NCBI GenBank assembly: GCA_015075375.1
Contig: JABTUM010000002.1
Location: forward strand, 1,599,393-1,663,392
From: Planctomycetota bacterium
GTDB lineage: Bacteria; Planctomycetota; SZUA-567; H5-PLA8
Reading direction: 5' to 3'
Length of the DNA stretch: 64,000 nucleotides
Shown here: piece after piece, positions 6,373-14,897 of the stretch
How positions within the stretch are numbered: the stretch's first letter is position 1
Layout of the letters: every line of letters begins with the position of its first letter
Position numbers and translations under genes: made by a program
The notes under the pieces: model-generated
Told to the model about the DNA's origin: nothing
Database searches by the model: none
Seen by the model: only the letters and a program-made list of their open reading frames with translations

Positions 6373-9300
6373 TCAGCGCCGCCCGCGCGGCGTCCGTTCG
6401 GGCGAGGGCTGCGTCTGGCCGTCGCCTTCCGTATTGCGCTTGTTCCGCGGCGTCCGCGTGCGCGGCGTCTCCGCGGGAGGCTCCGTCGTTCGGCGAGCGG
6501 CGGCGTCTTCCGCCGCTTTGCGGCGCGCTTCTTCCTGCTGCGCGGCGCGCTGCCGCGCCGCTTCATCCGCGGCCGCACGGCGAGCCGCGTCTTCGGCCGC
6601 GCGCTGCTGAGCCGCTTCCTGCGCGCGGCGCAACGCCTCGCCGTCCTGCCGGCGAGCCGCTTCCTCGGCGGCGCGCTTCTGTGCCGCTTCTTGCGCCTGG
6701 CGCTGCACGTCCTCGTTCTGCCGGCGAGCCGCGGCTTCTTCGGCGGCGCGCTGCCGGGCTTCTTCCGCCGCTTTGCGCTGCGCGTCCAGTTGCGCATCCC
6801 GTTGAGCCGCCGCTTCCCGGGCGCGTTGCTTGGCCTCCGCGTCGGCCCGGTCCTGCTCCGCGCGCTTGCGCGCCGCTTCCTCGGCCGCCTGCCGCCGCGC
6901 CGCGTCCCGAGCCGCATCCTTCGCCTGCTGCTCCGCCGCTTTCCGAGCGGCCTCTTGCTGAGCTTCCGCGCGGCGCGCGGCTTCTTCAGCGGCCTTGCGG
7001 CGAGCGGCTTCGGCTGCTTGAGCCTGCCCTTCGTCGGCGGTTTTGCGAGCGTCCTGTTCCGCGCGGCGGCGCTGCGCTTCTTCCGCGGCTTGGCGGCGCG
7101 CTTCGTCCGCCGCCGCCTTGCGCCGCGCGTCATCCTGTTCGTCGGCCTGCTTGCGCGCTTCGCGCTCGGCGTCCGCCTTGCGCTTCGCCTCATCCTCCGC
7201 GGCTTTGCGGCGAGCCTGCTCGTCGGCCGTCTCCTGACGCCGCGTATCCAGTTCGGCGCGGCGGCGTTCCGCGTCCTCGGCCGCCTTGCGCTTCGCTTCG
7301 TCGGCCGCCGCTTTGCGCCGTGCTTCGGCCTGTTCCGCATTCTGGTCGCGCGCGGCGCGTTCGGCCTCGGCTTTGCGCTTCGCTTCGTCTTCTGCGGCCT
7401 TGCGGCGCGCTTGGTCGGCTTCCGTCTCGCCGCGGCGAGCGTCGAGTTCCTGCTTGCGCTTCGCCTCGGCCTCGGCGCGGCGGCGAGCGTCCTCCTCGGC
7501 GTCCTTCTTCTGAGCTTCCTCGCGCGCGCGGCGCCGAGCGTCCAATTCGGCCTGGCGCTGCGCGGCTTCTTCGGCGCTCTTTTGCCGCGCCACTTCCGCC
7601 TGCTTCACTTCTTCCGCGCGCTTGCGTTCCAATTCTTCCGCGGCCTTCTTCTGATTCTCGTCCCGCGCCGACTTGCGCTCGTCCTGAGCCTTGCGCAGCG
7701 CTTCCTGGCGTTCCTTCATTTCGCGTTCGGCTTCGGCGCGCTTGGCCTCCGCTTCCTCGGCCGAACGCCGCGCGCGAGCGTCTTCGGCGGCGACCTGCGG
7801 AGCCACCAGCCCGGCCGCCGGCACGCCACGCCGGCCGCGTTCCACCTCGTCCAGCACCTTCCCGCGCTGCGCTTCGACGCGGTCGAGCTCTTCCTTGCGC
7901 TTGCGCTCCTCGGCTTCCGCGGCTTTGCGCTGAGCGTCCGTCTGAGCGTTGCGGCGCGCTTCCTGCGCCTTCGCCAGATCGTCTTTGCGCTTCTGCGTCG
8001 CGATCTCCGCCACCTCGCGCTGCTTTTCGAGCAACTCATGGCGGCGGCGCGCGGCATCCGCCGTGTCGTCCCGGCGGTCGTCCCGCCGCTCCCTGGCCTG
8101 TTCCTGGGCCTTGCGGTAATCCTCGATCCGCCGCGCGCGCGATTCCTGTTCGGCCTGCTTCTTCGCCGCCGGCGCGTCCATCTTCTGTGCCAACTGCTTC
8201 TCGCGCTGAGCGCGAATATCGTCGAACCGTTCCGCCGCCACCCGCCGGCGCGCCACCACCACGTCCGGGGTCTCCGTCACTTTGGCTTCCAGGCGCGGAC
8301 GGAAGGCCACCAACTGGTTGCCGCGCACCGATTCGCGCGACAATTCCTGGCCCGGCCGTACTTGCGCGTCGGCGAGCTGGTACGCCGTCACCTGCCGCCC
8401 CGTCACGCGCTGCACGCGGTCCAGTTCGATTCCGCGATTGATGAAGCGCCGGTTCTCGAAGGCGTACGAGTTGCGCACGATCGTCGTCTGCCGGTAGATC
8501 GTGACCACGTCGTGCCGCACGTAAACGGTCCGGTAGTCCTGCGCGAAGATGCTCCGGCAGGGCACGAACGTGTAATCGTCGTGGCCCAAGTTGAAGTGGA
8601 AGTCGATGCCCACGTTGCGCCCGTAGTAAGTAAAGCCCACGCCCGAGCGGTAGTGCGAATGCGGCGGCAACGGCGCCCAGCCGTAGTGCGAATCGTTGTG
8701 CCGCCAGTGCACCCACGCCGGCGCCCAGACCGTGTCCGGAACCCAGCACCAGCGGTGCCGCGGATGATGCACCCAGCGCCCGTAGTGGAACGGCGCCCAA
8801 CCCCACGCGTAATTCGACTTCCAATACCAGCCGTAGTCCGTCCAGACCCAGTTCCCGCCGTGGCAATACGGGCGCCAGAACGGATCGCTCACCACCGCCG
8901 TCGGCCGCCAGATCCAGCCGTAATCGGCCACGTGCACCCAGTTCCCGTATGGCGAAAGCGAATCGTAGAAAAAGCTGACGTTCAACCCTTCACGCGGCGG
9001 TGCGACCACGATCGGCGGATCGTAATAGTCCCCGCCCAGCACATCGCGTTCGACCACTCGCTCGACGATCGGCTCCTGGTACGACGTCTCCAGGTCCGAC
9101 CACGTATCCTCGTATTGGTACGTCGGCAGCGGATCGGCGTTCGCGTACGCCGCCGGCTCCGGTTGCGGCGCTTCTTCAGGCGGCGGAGGTAACGGCGCGG
9201 CTTCCGCCGCCGGCGTCCCCCGCAGCGCGCGCAGTTCCTCGCCGCGCCGGAGCATCCCGGCGATCACCGGCGACGGCACGCCTTGGTCGTGCAGCCGCAG

Positions 9301-9480
9301 AATCTCTTCGAAGCTCAGATCGAAGGCCGTCTCCGACGTCTCGACCCAGGCCAGCAGGACATCCTCGCCCACCCCGGATCGGGTCAGGACGATGATCTCC
9401 TGTACGCCTTCCGATGCGCACGCGCCCCAGCCGGCCATCGCCAGCACCAGCCCCAGGATCCAGCTTTGCCCCGTTCTCAC
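6373..9480 (-). CDS. Large secreted protein: Trp-rich domain plus TolA-like Ala/Glu/Arg/Lys coiled coil
   Basis: A 1035-residue exported protein of unknown function. Residues 1-22 form a signal peptide ending A-C-A-S. Next come a short helical part and a Pro-rich linker. A domain at about 170-330 is crowded with Trp and Tyr (LSPYGNWVHVADYGWIWRP, WVWTDYGWYW, WAPFHYGRWV); it resembles the DUF6600-type W-rich repeats of secreted proteins. From about 400 to 1000 the protein is an almost unbroken run of A-A-E-E-A-R-R-K heptad-like repeats, reminiscent of the TolA helix. The tail is Arg/Thr/Pro rich. A long rod anchored by an aromatic domain in the envelope is an inference. The gene has its own terminator, and long open frames on the opposite strand are compositional shadows. 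Confidence 0.85.
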   Translation of the reverse strand: MRTGQSWILGLVLAMAGWGACASEGVQEIIVLTRSGVGEDVLLAWVETSETAFDLSFEEILRLHDQGVPSPVIAGMLRRGEELRALRGTPAAEAAPLPPPPEEAPQPEPAAYANADPLPTYQYEDTWSDLETSYQEPIVERVVERDVLGGDYYDPPIVVAPPREGLNVSFFYDSLSPYGNWVHVADYGWIWRPTAVVSDPFWRPYCHGGNWVWTDYGWYWKSNYAWGWAPFHYGRWVHHPRHRWCWVPDTVWAPAWVHWRHNDSHYGWAPLPPHSHYRSGVGFTYYGRNVGIDFHFNLGHDDYTFVPCRSIFAQDYRTVYVRHDVVTIYRQTTIVRNSYAFENRRFINRGIELDRVQRVTGRQVTAYQLADAQVRPGQELSRESVRGNQLVAFRPRLEAKVTETPDVVVARRRVAAERFDDIRAQREKQLAQKMDAPAAKKQAEQESRARRIEDYRKAQEQARERRDDRRDDTADAARRRHELLEKQREVAEIATQKRKDDLAKAQEARRNAQTDAQRKAAEAEERKRKEELDRVEAQRGKVLDEVERGRRGVPAAGLVAPQVAAEDARARRSAEEAEAKRAEAEREMKERQEALRKAQDERKSARDENQKKAAEELERKRAEEVKQAEVARQKSAEEAAQRQAELDARRRAREEAQKKDAEEDARRRAEAEAKRKQELDARRGETEADQARRKAAEDEAKRKAEAERAARDQNAEQAEARRKAAADEAKRKAAEDAERRRAELDTRRQETADEQARRKAAEDEAKRKADAEREARKQADEQDDARRKAAADEARRQAAEEAQRRRAEQDARKTADEGQAQAAEAARRKAAEEAARRAEAQQEAARKAAEQQAKDAARDAARRQAAEEAARKRAEQDRADAEAKQRAREAAAQRDAQLDAQRKAAEEARQRAAEEAAARRQNEDVQRQAQEAAQKRAAEEAARRQDGEALRRAQEAAQQRAAEDAARRAAADEAARQRAAQQEEARRKAAEDAAARRTTEPPAETPRTRTPRNKRNTEGDGQTQPSPERTPRGRR

Positions 9481-9828
9481 GGTTCGCTCCTTAACCTATC
9501 CGCCCGAGCCACCCCAATAGTACGCCTACGTATCTATCGCCACTACTGGGACGCATGCAAGCCTAAAGCATTCAGGAGATTTTCGTTGCACCCGATTTGG
9601 CCTCGAGCCTAGGCCCAACTCCTTAAAATTTTAGCCGGGACCTGCCGGACCGCCATGCCGCAACCATACGGGGGGCAGGACGAAGCCTCCTTGACGCAGG
9701 CGAGAATGCACCTTAGAAGGTTAGTTGTCCGCGTCGAGGGAGTTCCGATTCGTGACCGAATCGGCTTGGCGACCAAAAACTTCATCGTTCGCCCTTCCTT
9801 TGCCGGCTCGTGCTTGACCGGAGATTCC
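9481..9828. other. Intergenic region
   Basis: Divergent intergenic space between the long secreted protein and the Lrp-type regulator, presumably holding both promoters. A weak inverted repeat (CCCAATAGTA with TACTGGG) near 9513-9551 is the only structure I see. An in-frame upward extension of the regulator to 9655 has no family likeness. Confidence 0.4.
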
Positions 9829-10293
9829 ATGGACGCGATTGACCTGAAGATCCTCGAAATCCTACAAATCGATGGACGCGCCAGCCATTCCGAGATCGCC
9901 AAAACCGTCGGGCTTTCCGCGCCTTCGGTGGGCGAGCGCGTTAAAAAGCTGGAGAACAGCGGAGTCATCCGCAAGTACGTGGCCCTGCTGGACCCGGCCA
10001 AGGTCAGCCGCCTGATCACCGCCTTCATCGCCATCAGCCTCGACAAGCCCATCCACGCCAAACCGTTCCTGCAGCGCATCGAAGAACTGAGCGACGTCCT
10101 GGAATGCCACCACGTCACCGGCGACATGGACTACCTCTTGAAGGTACGCACCCGCTCCACCCACGACCTCGAGACGCTCATCACCAACGATCTGCGCCCG
10201 CTCGACGGCGTCGTCTCGACGCGCACCAGCGTCTGCCTCAGCGCCCCCAAAGAAGAGACGCATCTCGCGCTGCGTCTGGAAGATCTCGCTTAA
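9829..10293 (+). CDS. Lrp/AsnC family transcriptional regulator
   Basis: A 154-residue Lrp/AsnC regulator. The start ATG 9829 follows GGAG and begins M-D-A-I-D-L-K-I-L-E-I-L-Q, the standard first helix of the family. The helix-turn-helix is at about 20-55 (HSEIAKTVGLSAPSVGERVK), followed by a RAM effector-binding domain with the usual C-H-H-V-T-G-D-M-D-Y-L-L-K segment near residue 97. These regulators sense amino acids or small metabolites and form octamers. It lies 33 bp upstream of the deformylase gene. Target genes are not evident. Confidence 0.92.
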   Translation: MDAIDLKILEILQIDGRASHSEIAKTVGLSAPSVGERVKKLENSGVIRKYVALLDPAKVSRLITAFIAISLDKPIHAKPFLQRIEELSDVLECHHVTGDMDYLLKVRTRSTHDLETLITNDLRPLDGVVSTRTSVCLSAPKEETHLALRLEDLA

Positions 10294-10326
10294 CCGCTCG
10301 CCGCACAAAGGGACGACCGCGTCACG

Positions 10327-10893
10327 ATGCCCCTCGCCGAACCGCTTCCGATCGTCCTGTACCCCGATCCCTTCCTCAATCAGAAGGCCCGCGCCCTGAC
10401 CGACGCCGAATTCGCAAGCGGCAAGGCCGGCGGCTGGAACCTCGCCGAACTCGTGGATCGCATGAAGGCGACGATGTACGACGCCGAAGGAATCGGCCTC
10501 GCCGCGCCGCAGGTAGGAGTCGGCTTGCGCCTGTTCCTGATGGACATCAGCGAAAACCGCGACGCCGCGATCGCCGTCTTCAACCCCGAACTGCTCGATA
10601 TGGACGGTTCCGAGGACGCCGAAGAAGGCTGCCTCTCGATCCCCGACGTACGCGCCTCGGTCAAACGCGCTCAAAGTCTCAAGCTTAAAGGCCGCGATAT
10701 CCGCGGCGAACCGTTCGAACTGAACGCGGAAGACCTCCTCGCCCGCGTCATCCAGCACGAGAACGACCACCTCGACGGCATTCTGTTCATCACCAAGATC
10801 GGCATGGCCGCGAAATTCATGCAACGCCGCAAGCTCGCCGCGCTCGAGGACGATTACGAGCTGTTGAAGCGGCGCAAGACCAAGGGCAAGTAG
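10327..10893 (+). CDS. def: Peptide deformylase
   Basis: Removes the formyl group from the N-terminal Met of new proteins. All three signature motifs are intact: E-G-I-G-L-A-A-P-Q-V-G at about 54-64, E-E-G-C-L-S-I-P with metal ligand C102, and Q-H-E-N-D-H-L-D-G with H144, E145 and H148. The 188-residue length is normal. A basic C-terminal tail (LKRRKTKGK) may help ribosome contact. The gene follows the Lrp regulator and precedes a small exported protein gene. Confidence 0.97.
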   Translation: MPLAEPLPIVLYPDPFLNQKARALTDAEFASGKAGGWNLAELVDRMKATMYDAEGIGLAAPQVGVGLRLFLMDISENRDAAIAVFNPELLDMDGSEDAEEGCLSIPDVRASVKRAQSLKLKGRDIRGEPFELNAEDLLARVIQHENDHLDGILFITKIGMAAKFMQRRKLAALEDDYELLKRRKTKGK

Positions 10894-10911
10894 AATCCGG
10901 AGAGCGCTCGC

Positions 10912-11424
10912 ATGCCCAGATGCTCCTGCCGTCTCGCGCTGGCGCTGCTCGCGGCCGCTTGCATGCTGGGCGCGGAAGAGAAAGCTCCTCCGCCCGCCGA
11001 AGCCGGCCACAAACTCCCCGCCGAAGTGCTCGAAGTTCTCGAGAAGGCCGATGCGATCGAACTTTTCAGCCTGACGCCCGAATCCAAGCCTGCCGCAAAC
11101 GAGACGGCCCTATTTAGTTGGAAGGTGCGCGGCCAACGTGTGGTGCGCGATGCCGGCGCGCGCAAGACGTTGCTCGATGAACTGAAAAAGGGCGTGGCCG
11201 CCTACGACAACACGGATGTTTTCTGCTTTAAACCTCATCACGCGATCAAGGCCGTGGCGGGGGAACAATCGGTCACGCTGGTCATCTGCTTCGAGTGCAA
11301 AAAGATCAGGATTCACCGCGGCGGCCCGCATCAATTCACGGATCTGGGCATCACGGGCCAGCCCGCGCAGGCCTTACTCGAAGCCTTAGATGTGCCCAAC
11401 GCACCCGCCTCGGCCAAACCCTGA
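10912..11424 (+). CDS. Exported hypothetical protein (possible lipoprotein)
   Basis: A 170-residue protein I do not recognise. The N-terminus has Arg residues, a hydrophobic stretch LALALLAAACMLG and a possible lipobox ending in Cys (A-A-A-C, imperfect because the -3 position is Ala rather than Leu). The mature part includes a paired-Cys motif (ICFECKKIRI) and a preceding F-C-F-K. The pattern of short strands and the phrase A-L-F-S-W-K-V suggest a small beta-rich domain. It starts 19 bp after def and may be co-transcribed with it. Confidence 0.75.
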   Translation: MPRCSCRLALALLAAACMLGAEEKAPPPAEAGHKLPAEVLEVLEKADAIELFSLTPESKPAANETALFSWKVRGQRVVRDAGARKTLLDELKKGVAAYDNTDVFCFKPHHAIKAVAGEQSVTLVICFECKKIRIHRGGPHQFTDLGITGQPAQALLEALDVPNAPASAKP

Positions 11425-11436
11425 ACTCCTCCGCCC

Positions 11437-12189
11437 ATGACCACGCCCCCCGCTCCCCCGCCCGCACCGGCCGCCGATCCGCCGCACGCGTCCAACCCGT
11501 CCAAGCGCTTCCTCGACGGCAAAAAAGTCAACGCCACCCTCGAAGAACTCTGCCTGCGCATCGACGAACGCTTCCCAGGCTCAGGACTCTCCCGCGTCGC
11601 TCGAGAACTGCTGGCCGTGGGCCGGGAAACCGAGAGCGTCATCGCGCAGATCGAGCGTCCCATTTACCGTTATCGCATCGCCTGCGGAGCGGTGGTCTTG
11701 CTGGCGCTCGTCGTATTCGGCTTTGCCGTTTACGGTCTCGAGATCGATTTCAGCCGCCTCACCATCGCCGATGTCGTCCAGATGACCGAAGCCGGACTGA
11801 ACGAACTGGTCCTGATCGGCGCGGCGATGGTCTTCCTCGTCTCGATGGAGACCCGCGTCAAACGCCAGGTCGTCCTCGGCGCGGTCAACCGCCTCACCGC
11901 GCTGGCGCATGTCATCGACGCGCACACGCTGCGCAAAGATCCCCAGAGCCTCCATAAGCCCGAAGCCGCCACCCTCCACAGCCCCAAACGCCTCATGAGC
12001 GACTTCGAACTGGGGCGCTACCTCGATTATTGCTCCGAACTCCTCGCGCTCACCGGCAAGATCGGCTTTCTTTACGTCCAGAACTTCGACGATCCCGTCA
12101 GCGCCGAAGTCGTCAACGATCTGGAAATGCTCACCACCGGCCTCTCGCGCAAGATCTGGCAGAAGATCGTGCTGTTAAAGCCCGAATAA
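11437..12189 (+). CDS. Membrane protein of unknown function with two TM segments
   Basis: A 250-residue protein. The N-terminal 30 residues are Pro/Ala rich. The segments around 79-100 (IACGAVVLLALVVFGFAVYG) and 127-142 (LVLIGAAMVFLVS) are likely membrane spans. The C-terminal half is soluble and helical, with L-T-A-L-A-H-V-I-D-A-H-T-L and a conserved-looking C-S-E-L-L-A-L-T-G-K-I segment. No catalytic motif is visible. It begins 13 bp after the preceding exported gene. Confidence 0.75.
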   Translation: MTTPPAPPPAPAADPPHASNPSKRFLDGKKVNATLEELCLRIDERFPGSGLSRVARELLAVGRETESVIAQIERPIYRYRIACGAVVLLALVVFGFAVYGLEIDFSRLTIADVVQMTEAGLNELVLIGAAMVFLVSMETRVKRQVVLGAVNRLTALAHVIDAHTLRKDPQSLHKPEAATLHSPKRLMSDFELGRYLDYCSELLALTGKIGFLYVQNFDDPVSAEVVNDLEMLTTGLSRKIWQKIVLLKPE

Positions 12190-12243
12190 CTTTCGCATTC
12201 CGGTGTACTTCACGCTGGGATTCGAACCTAAGGAGCATCGCCC

Positions 12244-13455
12244 ATGCAGGTTACCAAGCTATACCTGAACGCGCTCGTGGGGGCCGCGCTGATCCTGCCG
12301 GCCGCGCTCGCCGAAGAAGGTCCGGTCATCCAGACCATGGACGAAGTGAAGTTCCGTCCGCCCAAAGAAAAGGCCGCCGCCGAACTCGTCGAAGGCAAGG
12401 CCGGCAAAGCGGTGAAGTTCAGTTTCGAAAAAGACGCGCGCAACGCGCTCTTCATGGGCAACTCCAACGCGACGCCCGAATGGGATAAAGCCGACGGCTT
12501 CTCCTTTTGGGTCAAAGGCGACGGCTCCGCGAACTGCGGCGGGCTTCAGTTCATCTGGAACGAAGACTACGCCGCGCGCTACGACTACTGCTTCCCGATC
12601 TCGGGCACCGATTGGCAGAAGGTGGTCGTGCGCTGGTCCGACGTGATCCCCGCGCTTCCGAAGGAGTCCTGCAAGTTCCTCGACGCCGCGAACGGCAACG
12701 CGCCGTCCAAACTAGGCGCGCTCTGGATCGGGAAGTGGTGGTACTGGAAATCGTACGAAGCCCACAGCTACGCCATCGACGAGATGCGCCTCGAGCCGTC
12801 GATCCCGGCCGATACCGCCGACTACAAGCCCGCCGGCGCCCCGCTCGAACGCGTCCTCGCCAAGCTCAAGGCCGGGCAGCCCGTCACCATCGTCACCATG
12901 GGCGATTCGCTCACCGATTACGCCCACTGGGCCAACAAGCCCGGCAACTGGCCCACCATGCTCAAGAAAGCGCTGGAAGAGAAGTACAAGTCCGCCGTCA
13001 CCATCGTCAACCCCGCCATCGGCGGCACCGAACTGCGTCAGAACCTGATCCTCATGCCGCGCTGGCTGCAGCAGACGCCCGAGCCCGATCTCGTCACCGT
13101 CTGCTTCGGCTTCAACGACTGGAACTCCGGGATGCGCGGAGCGATGTTCGAAGAAACGCACAAATTCGGCGTCGACCGCATCCGCCGCCTGACCAAAGGC
13201 AAGGCCGACGTGCTCCTGATGACCACCAGCCCCGCCGTTGAACACTGGGACACCTTCGCCGAACTCGCCGAGGCCGCCCGCAAAGCCGCTCAAGACAAGA
13301 ACGCCGGGCTCGCCGATGTGAACAAAGCCATGCAGGAAGCGGGTAAGGAAGATAAGGCCAAGCTCTTCGTCGACGACAAGGTCCACCTCGGACAGCCCGG
13401 CCACGAAGTCGTCGCGAAAACGGTGCTGGCGGCCATCGAAGCAGGCGGGAAGTAA
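12244..13455 (+). CDS. Secreted SGNH/GDSL hydrolase with N-terminal carbohydrate-binding-like domain
   Basis: A 403-residue exported esterase. A signal peptide ends near A-L-A-E. Residues 30-195 form a beta-rich domain like the CIA30/carbohydrate-binding jelly rolls (DGFSFWVKGDG, then a W-N-E-D-Y and a S-G-T-D-W-Q-K-V segment). The C-terminal SGNH domain has block I G-D-S-L near 221, an IGG block, block III G-F-N-D near 290 and block V D-K-V-H-L-G-Q-P-G-H near 380, which gives the catalytic Ser and Asp/His. The likely substrate is an acylated polysaccharide. A short perfect hairpin overlaps the stop. Confidence 0.88.
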   Translation: MQVTKLYLNALVGAALILPAALAEEGPVIQTMDEVKFRPPKEKAAAELVEGKAGKAVKFSFEKDARNALFMGNSNATPEWDKADGFSFWVKGDGSANCGGLQFIWNEDYAARYDYCFPISGTDWQKVVVRWSDVIPALPKESCKFLDAANGNAPSKLGALWIGKWWYWKSYEAHSYAIDEMRLEPSIPADTADYKPAGAPLERVLAKLKAGQPVTIVTMGDSLTDYAHWANKPGNWPTMLKKALEEKYKSAVTIVNPAIGGTELRQNLILMPRWLQQTPEPDLVTVCFGFNDWNSGMRGAMFEETHKFGVDRIRRLTKGKADVLLMTTSPAVEHWDTFAELAEAARKAAQDKNAGLADVNKAMQEAGKEDKAKLFVDDKVHLGQPGHEVVAKTVLAAIEAGGK

Positions 13456-13462
13456 TCCCGCC
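13444..13462. terminator. Short hairpin between convergent genes
   Basis: GGCGGGA-AGTAA-TCCCGCC overlaps the stop codon of the esterase gene and precedes the convergent Kelch-like gene. It has no clear T run, so function as a terminator is only probable. Confidence 0.4.
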
Positions 13463-13478
13463 CCGCTTCGGTGGAGCG

Positions 13479-14897
13479 TTACTTCTGCGCGGCCCGATGC
13501 CGGTACACGAACGTCTGCCCCGAGCGGCCGTAGTAGATCACAAAAACGTTCAGCTTCGGATCGTAGTACCCCGCGCGCTGCTCGCTCAGCCACGCCTTCT
13601 CCGGATCGTCCTGATGCAGCGCTTGCCCCTGGACCTCCACCACCTCCCAGGCATCCTTGCCGATATCGTACGCCGCCAGCGTCCACGGCTCTTTCGACCA
13701 CTGCCCGCCCTTCTTGCTTAGGAGCAGGCAGACGTCCGCGTTCGAATCGTACGCAAAGACACTGTGGCTGTCGTACCCGTGCCCGGGATTGTCCGCCACG
13801 CGCGTCCAGGTCTTGGACGAGAACTCGAAGGTGAAGGTCATCTCTTTGTTCACCACGACCAGTTTCTTGTGCTTCACGCTGTACGCGGCTTGAATCTCTT
13901 CGCTGGGCGCCTTCTTCTGCCGCATCAGCCCGTTGGTCGTGGGGCCCGGCACCACGTTCTCCCACGCGTTCGTCTTCGCGTCGTAAGCCCACATCCCTTC
14001 GTCGTAGCCGCCCGGCGTGTTACCCACGCAGGCATACCAGACGGTCTTGTCGAGGTCCGGGATGTAGTTCAGCGTCCCGCCCATCCCGCGCATGATCGGA
14101 AACGGTTCCGCGCCAAGCTGCTTGAACCAGCGCCCTTTCTCGAGGTCGTAATAGTACATGCTGCTCCCGGGCTTCAGTTGCCCGACCAGCGCCTCCGGAT
14201 CCTGCCCCGTGACTTGGGCATACGAGCGCGTCAGGCTGCGGTGCACGCGGTGCTTCTCCTCCTTGAAGTTGTCGCTGTCCAGCACCGCCCAATACAGCCG
14301 CTTCGATTTCTCGTCGTACGTCACTCCGTCCCAGGTATGCCACGGCCCCACCGGGCCGCCGTTCGTCGTGTCCTGCAAGTAACCGTCTTTCACCGCGACA
14401 TGCGCGTACCAAGCCTTGATGGCCGCCTCCTGCTTCTCCAGTTCGGCCTTGTTCTTCTCGACGTCCGTCCCCTTCTCGATGGCGTCTTTCGCCTTCTTCG
14501 CCTCGTTCTGCATCCCGCGCAGCCGCGTCGCGTCGCCGCCGGGCGCGCAGATCATCCGCCACGTATTCGACGCCAGATGAAATTCCCAGACATCGTTCAA
14601 GCGGTGCGGCGACGCGTGGTTCGCGCCGCAGTACAGCGCCGTCCCGCGGTCCGCCGCGTACACCAGCTTGTTCCCGTAGTCGCGCCGCCCCGGGCCGTTC
14701 TTCAACGCCCCGTGATACTTCTCCACGCCCGCCGGCTCGACCTTGATCTTCCCCAGCAGCACCGCGCTGCGTTCGCCCAGCGCGTTCAATTTCTCCAGCA
14801 CCGCCGGATCGTCCGCGAACGCCGGCGACTCGCCGCCCGCTACGCACACGCACCACACCGCCGCCGCCAGCACCACCGCTCCCATGCGACCGTTCAT
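13479..14897 (-). CDS. Secreted Kelch-like beta-propeller protein
   Basis: A 472-residue exported protein with signal peptide (VVLAAAVWCVCVAGGESPAFA). Kelch-type repeat signatures recur: a Leu-Asn-Asp-Val-Trp-Glu-Phe strand followed by T-W-R-M, later K-T-N-A-W-E-N-V and S-S-K-T-W-T-R-V, and Y-D-I-G-K-D-A-W-E-V. These mark blades of a galactose-oxidase-like propeller. A charged helical insert lies at about 120-160. No catalytic residues are evident, so a carbohydrate- or protein-binding role is likely. Its start overlaps the upstream regulator's stop by 4 bp, so the two are translationally coupled. Confidence 0.82.
   Translation of the reverse strand: MNGRMGAVVLAAAVWCVCVAGGESPAFADDPAVLEKLNALGERSAVLLGKIKVEPAGVEKYHGALKNGPGRRDYGNKLVYAADRGTALYCGANHASPHRLNDVWEFHLASNTWRMICAPGGDATRLRGMQNEAKKAKDAIEKGTDVEKNKAELEKQEAAIKAWYAHVAVKDGYLQDTTNGGPVGPWHTWDGVTYDEKSKRLYWAVLDSDNFKEEKHRVHRSLTRSYAQVTGQDPEALVGQLKPGSSMYYYDLEKGRWFKQLGAEPFPIMRGMGGTLNYIPDLDKTVWYACVGNTPGGYDEGMWAYDAKTNAWENVVPGPTTNGLMRQKKAPSEEIQAAYSVKHKKLVVVNKEMTFTFEFSSKTWTRVADNPGHGYDSHSVFAYDSNADVCLLLSKKGGQWSKEPWTLAAYDIGKDAWEVVEVQGQALHQDDPEKAWLSEQRAGYYDPKLNVFVIYYGRSGQTFVYRHRAAQK

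Noticed and set aside
6681..9192. Long plus-strand open frames opposite the coiled-coil gene
   Set aside because: They mirror the A-E-A-R-R-K repeat in another frame; no start signals or motifs.
9655..9828. 58-residue N-terminal extension of the Lrp regulator
   Set aside because: No homology and a better ribosome site at the internal ATG.
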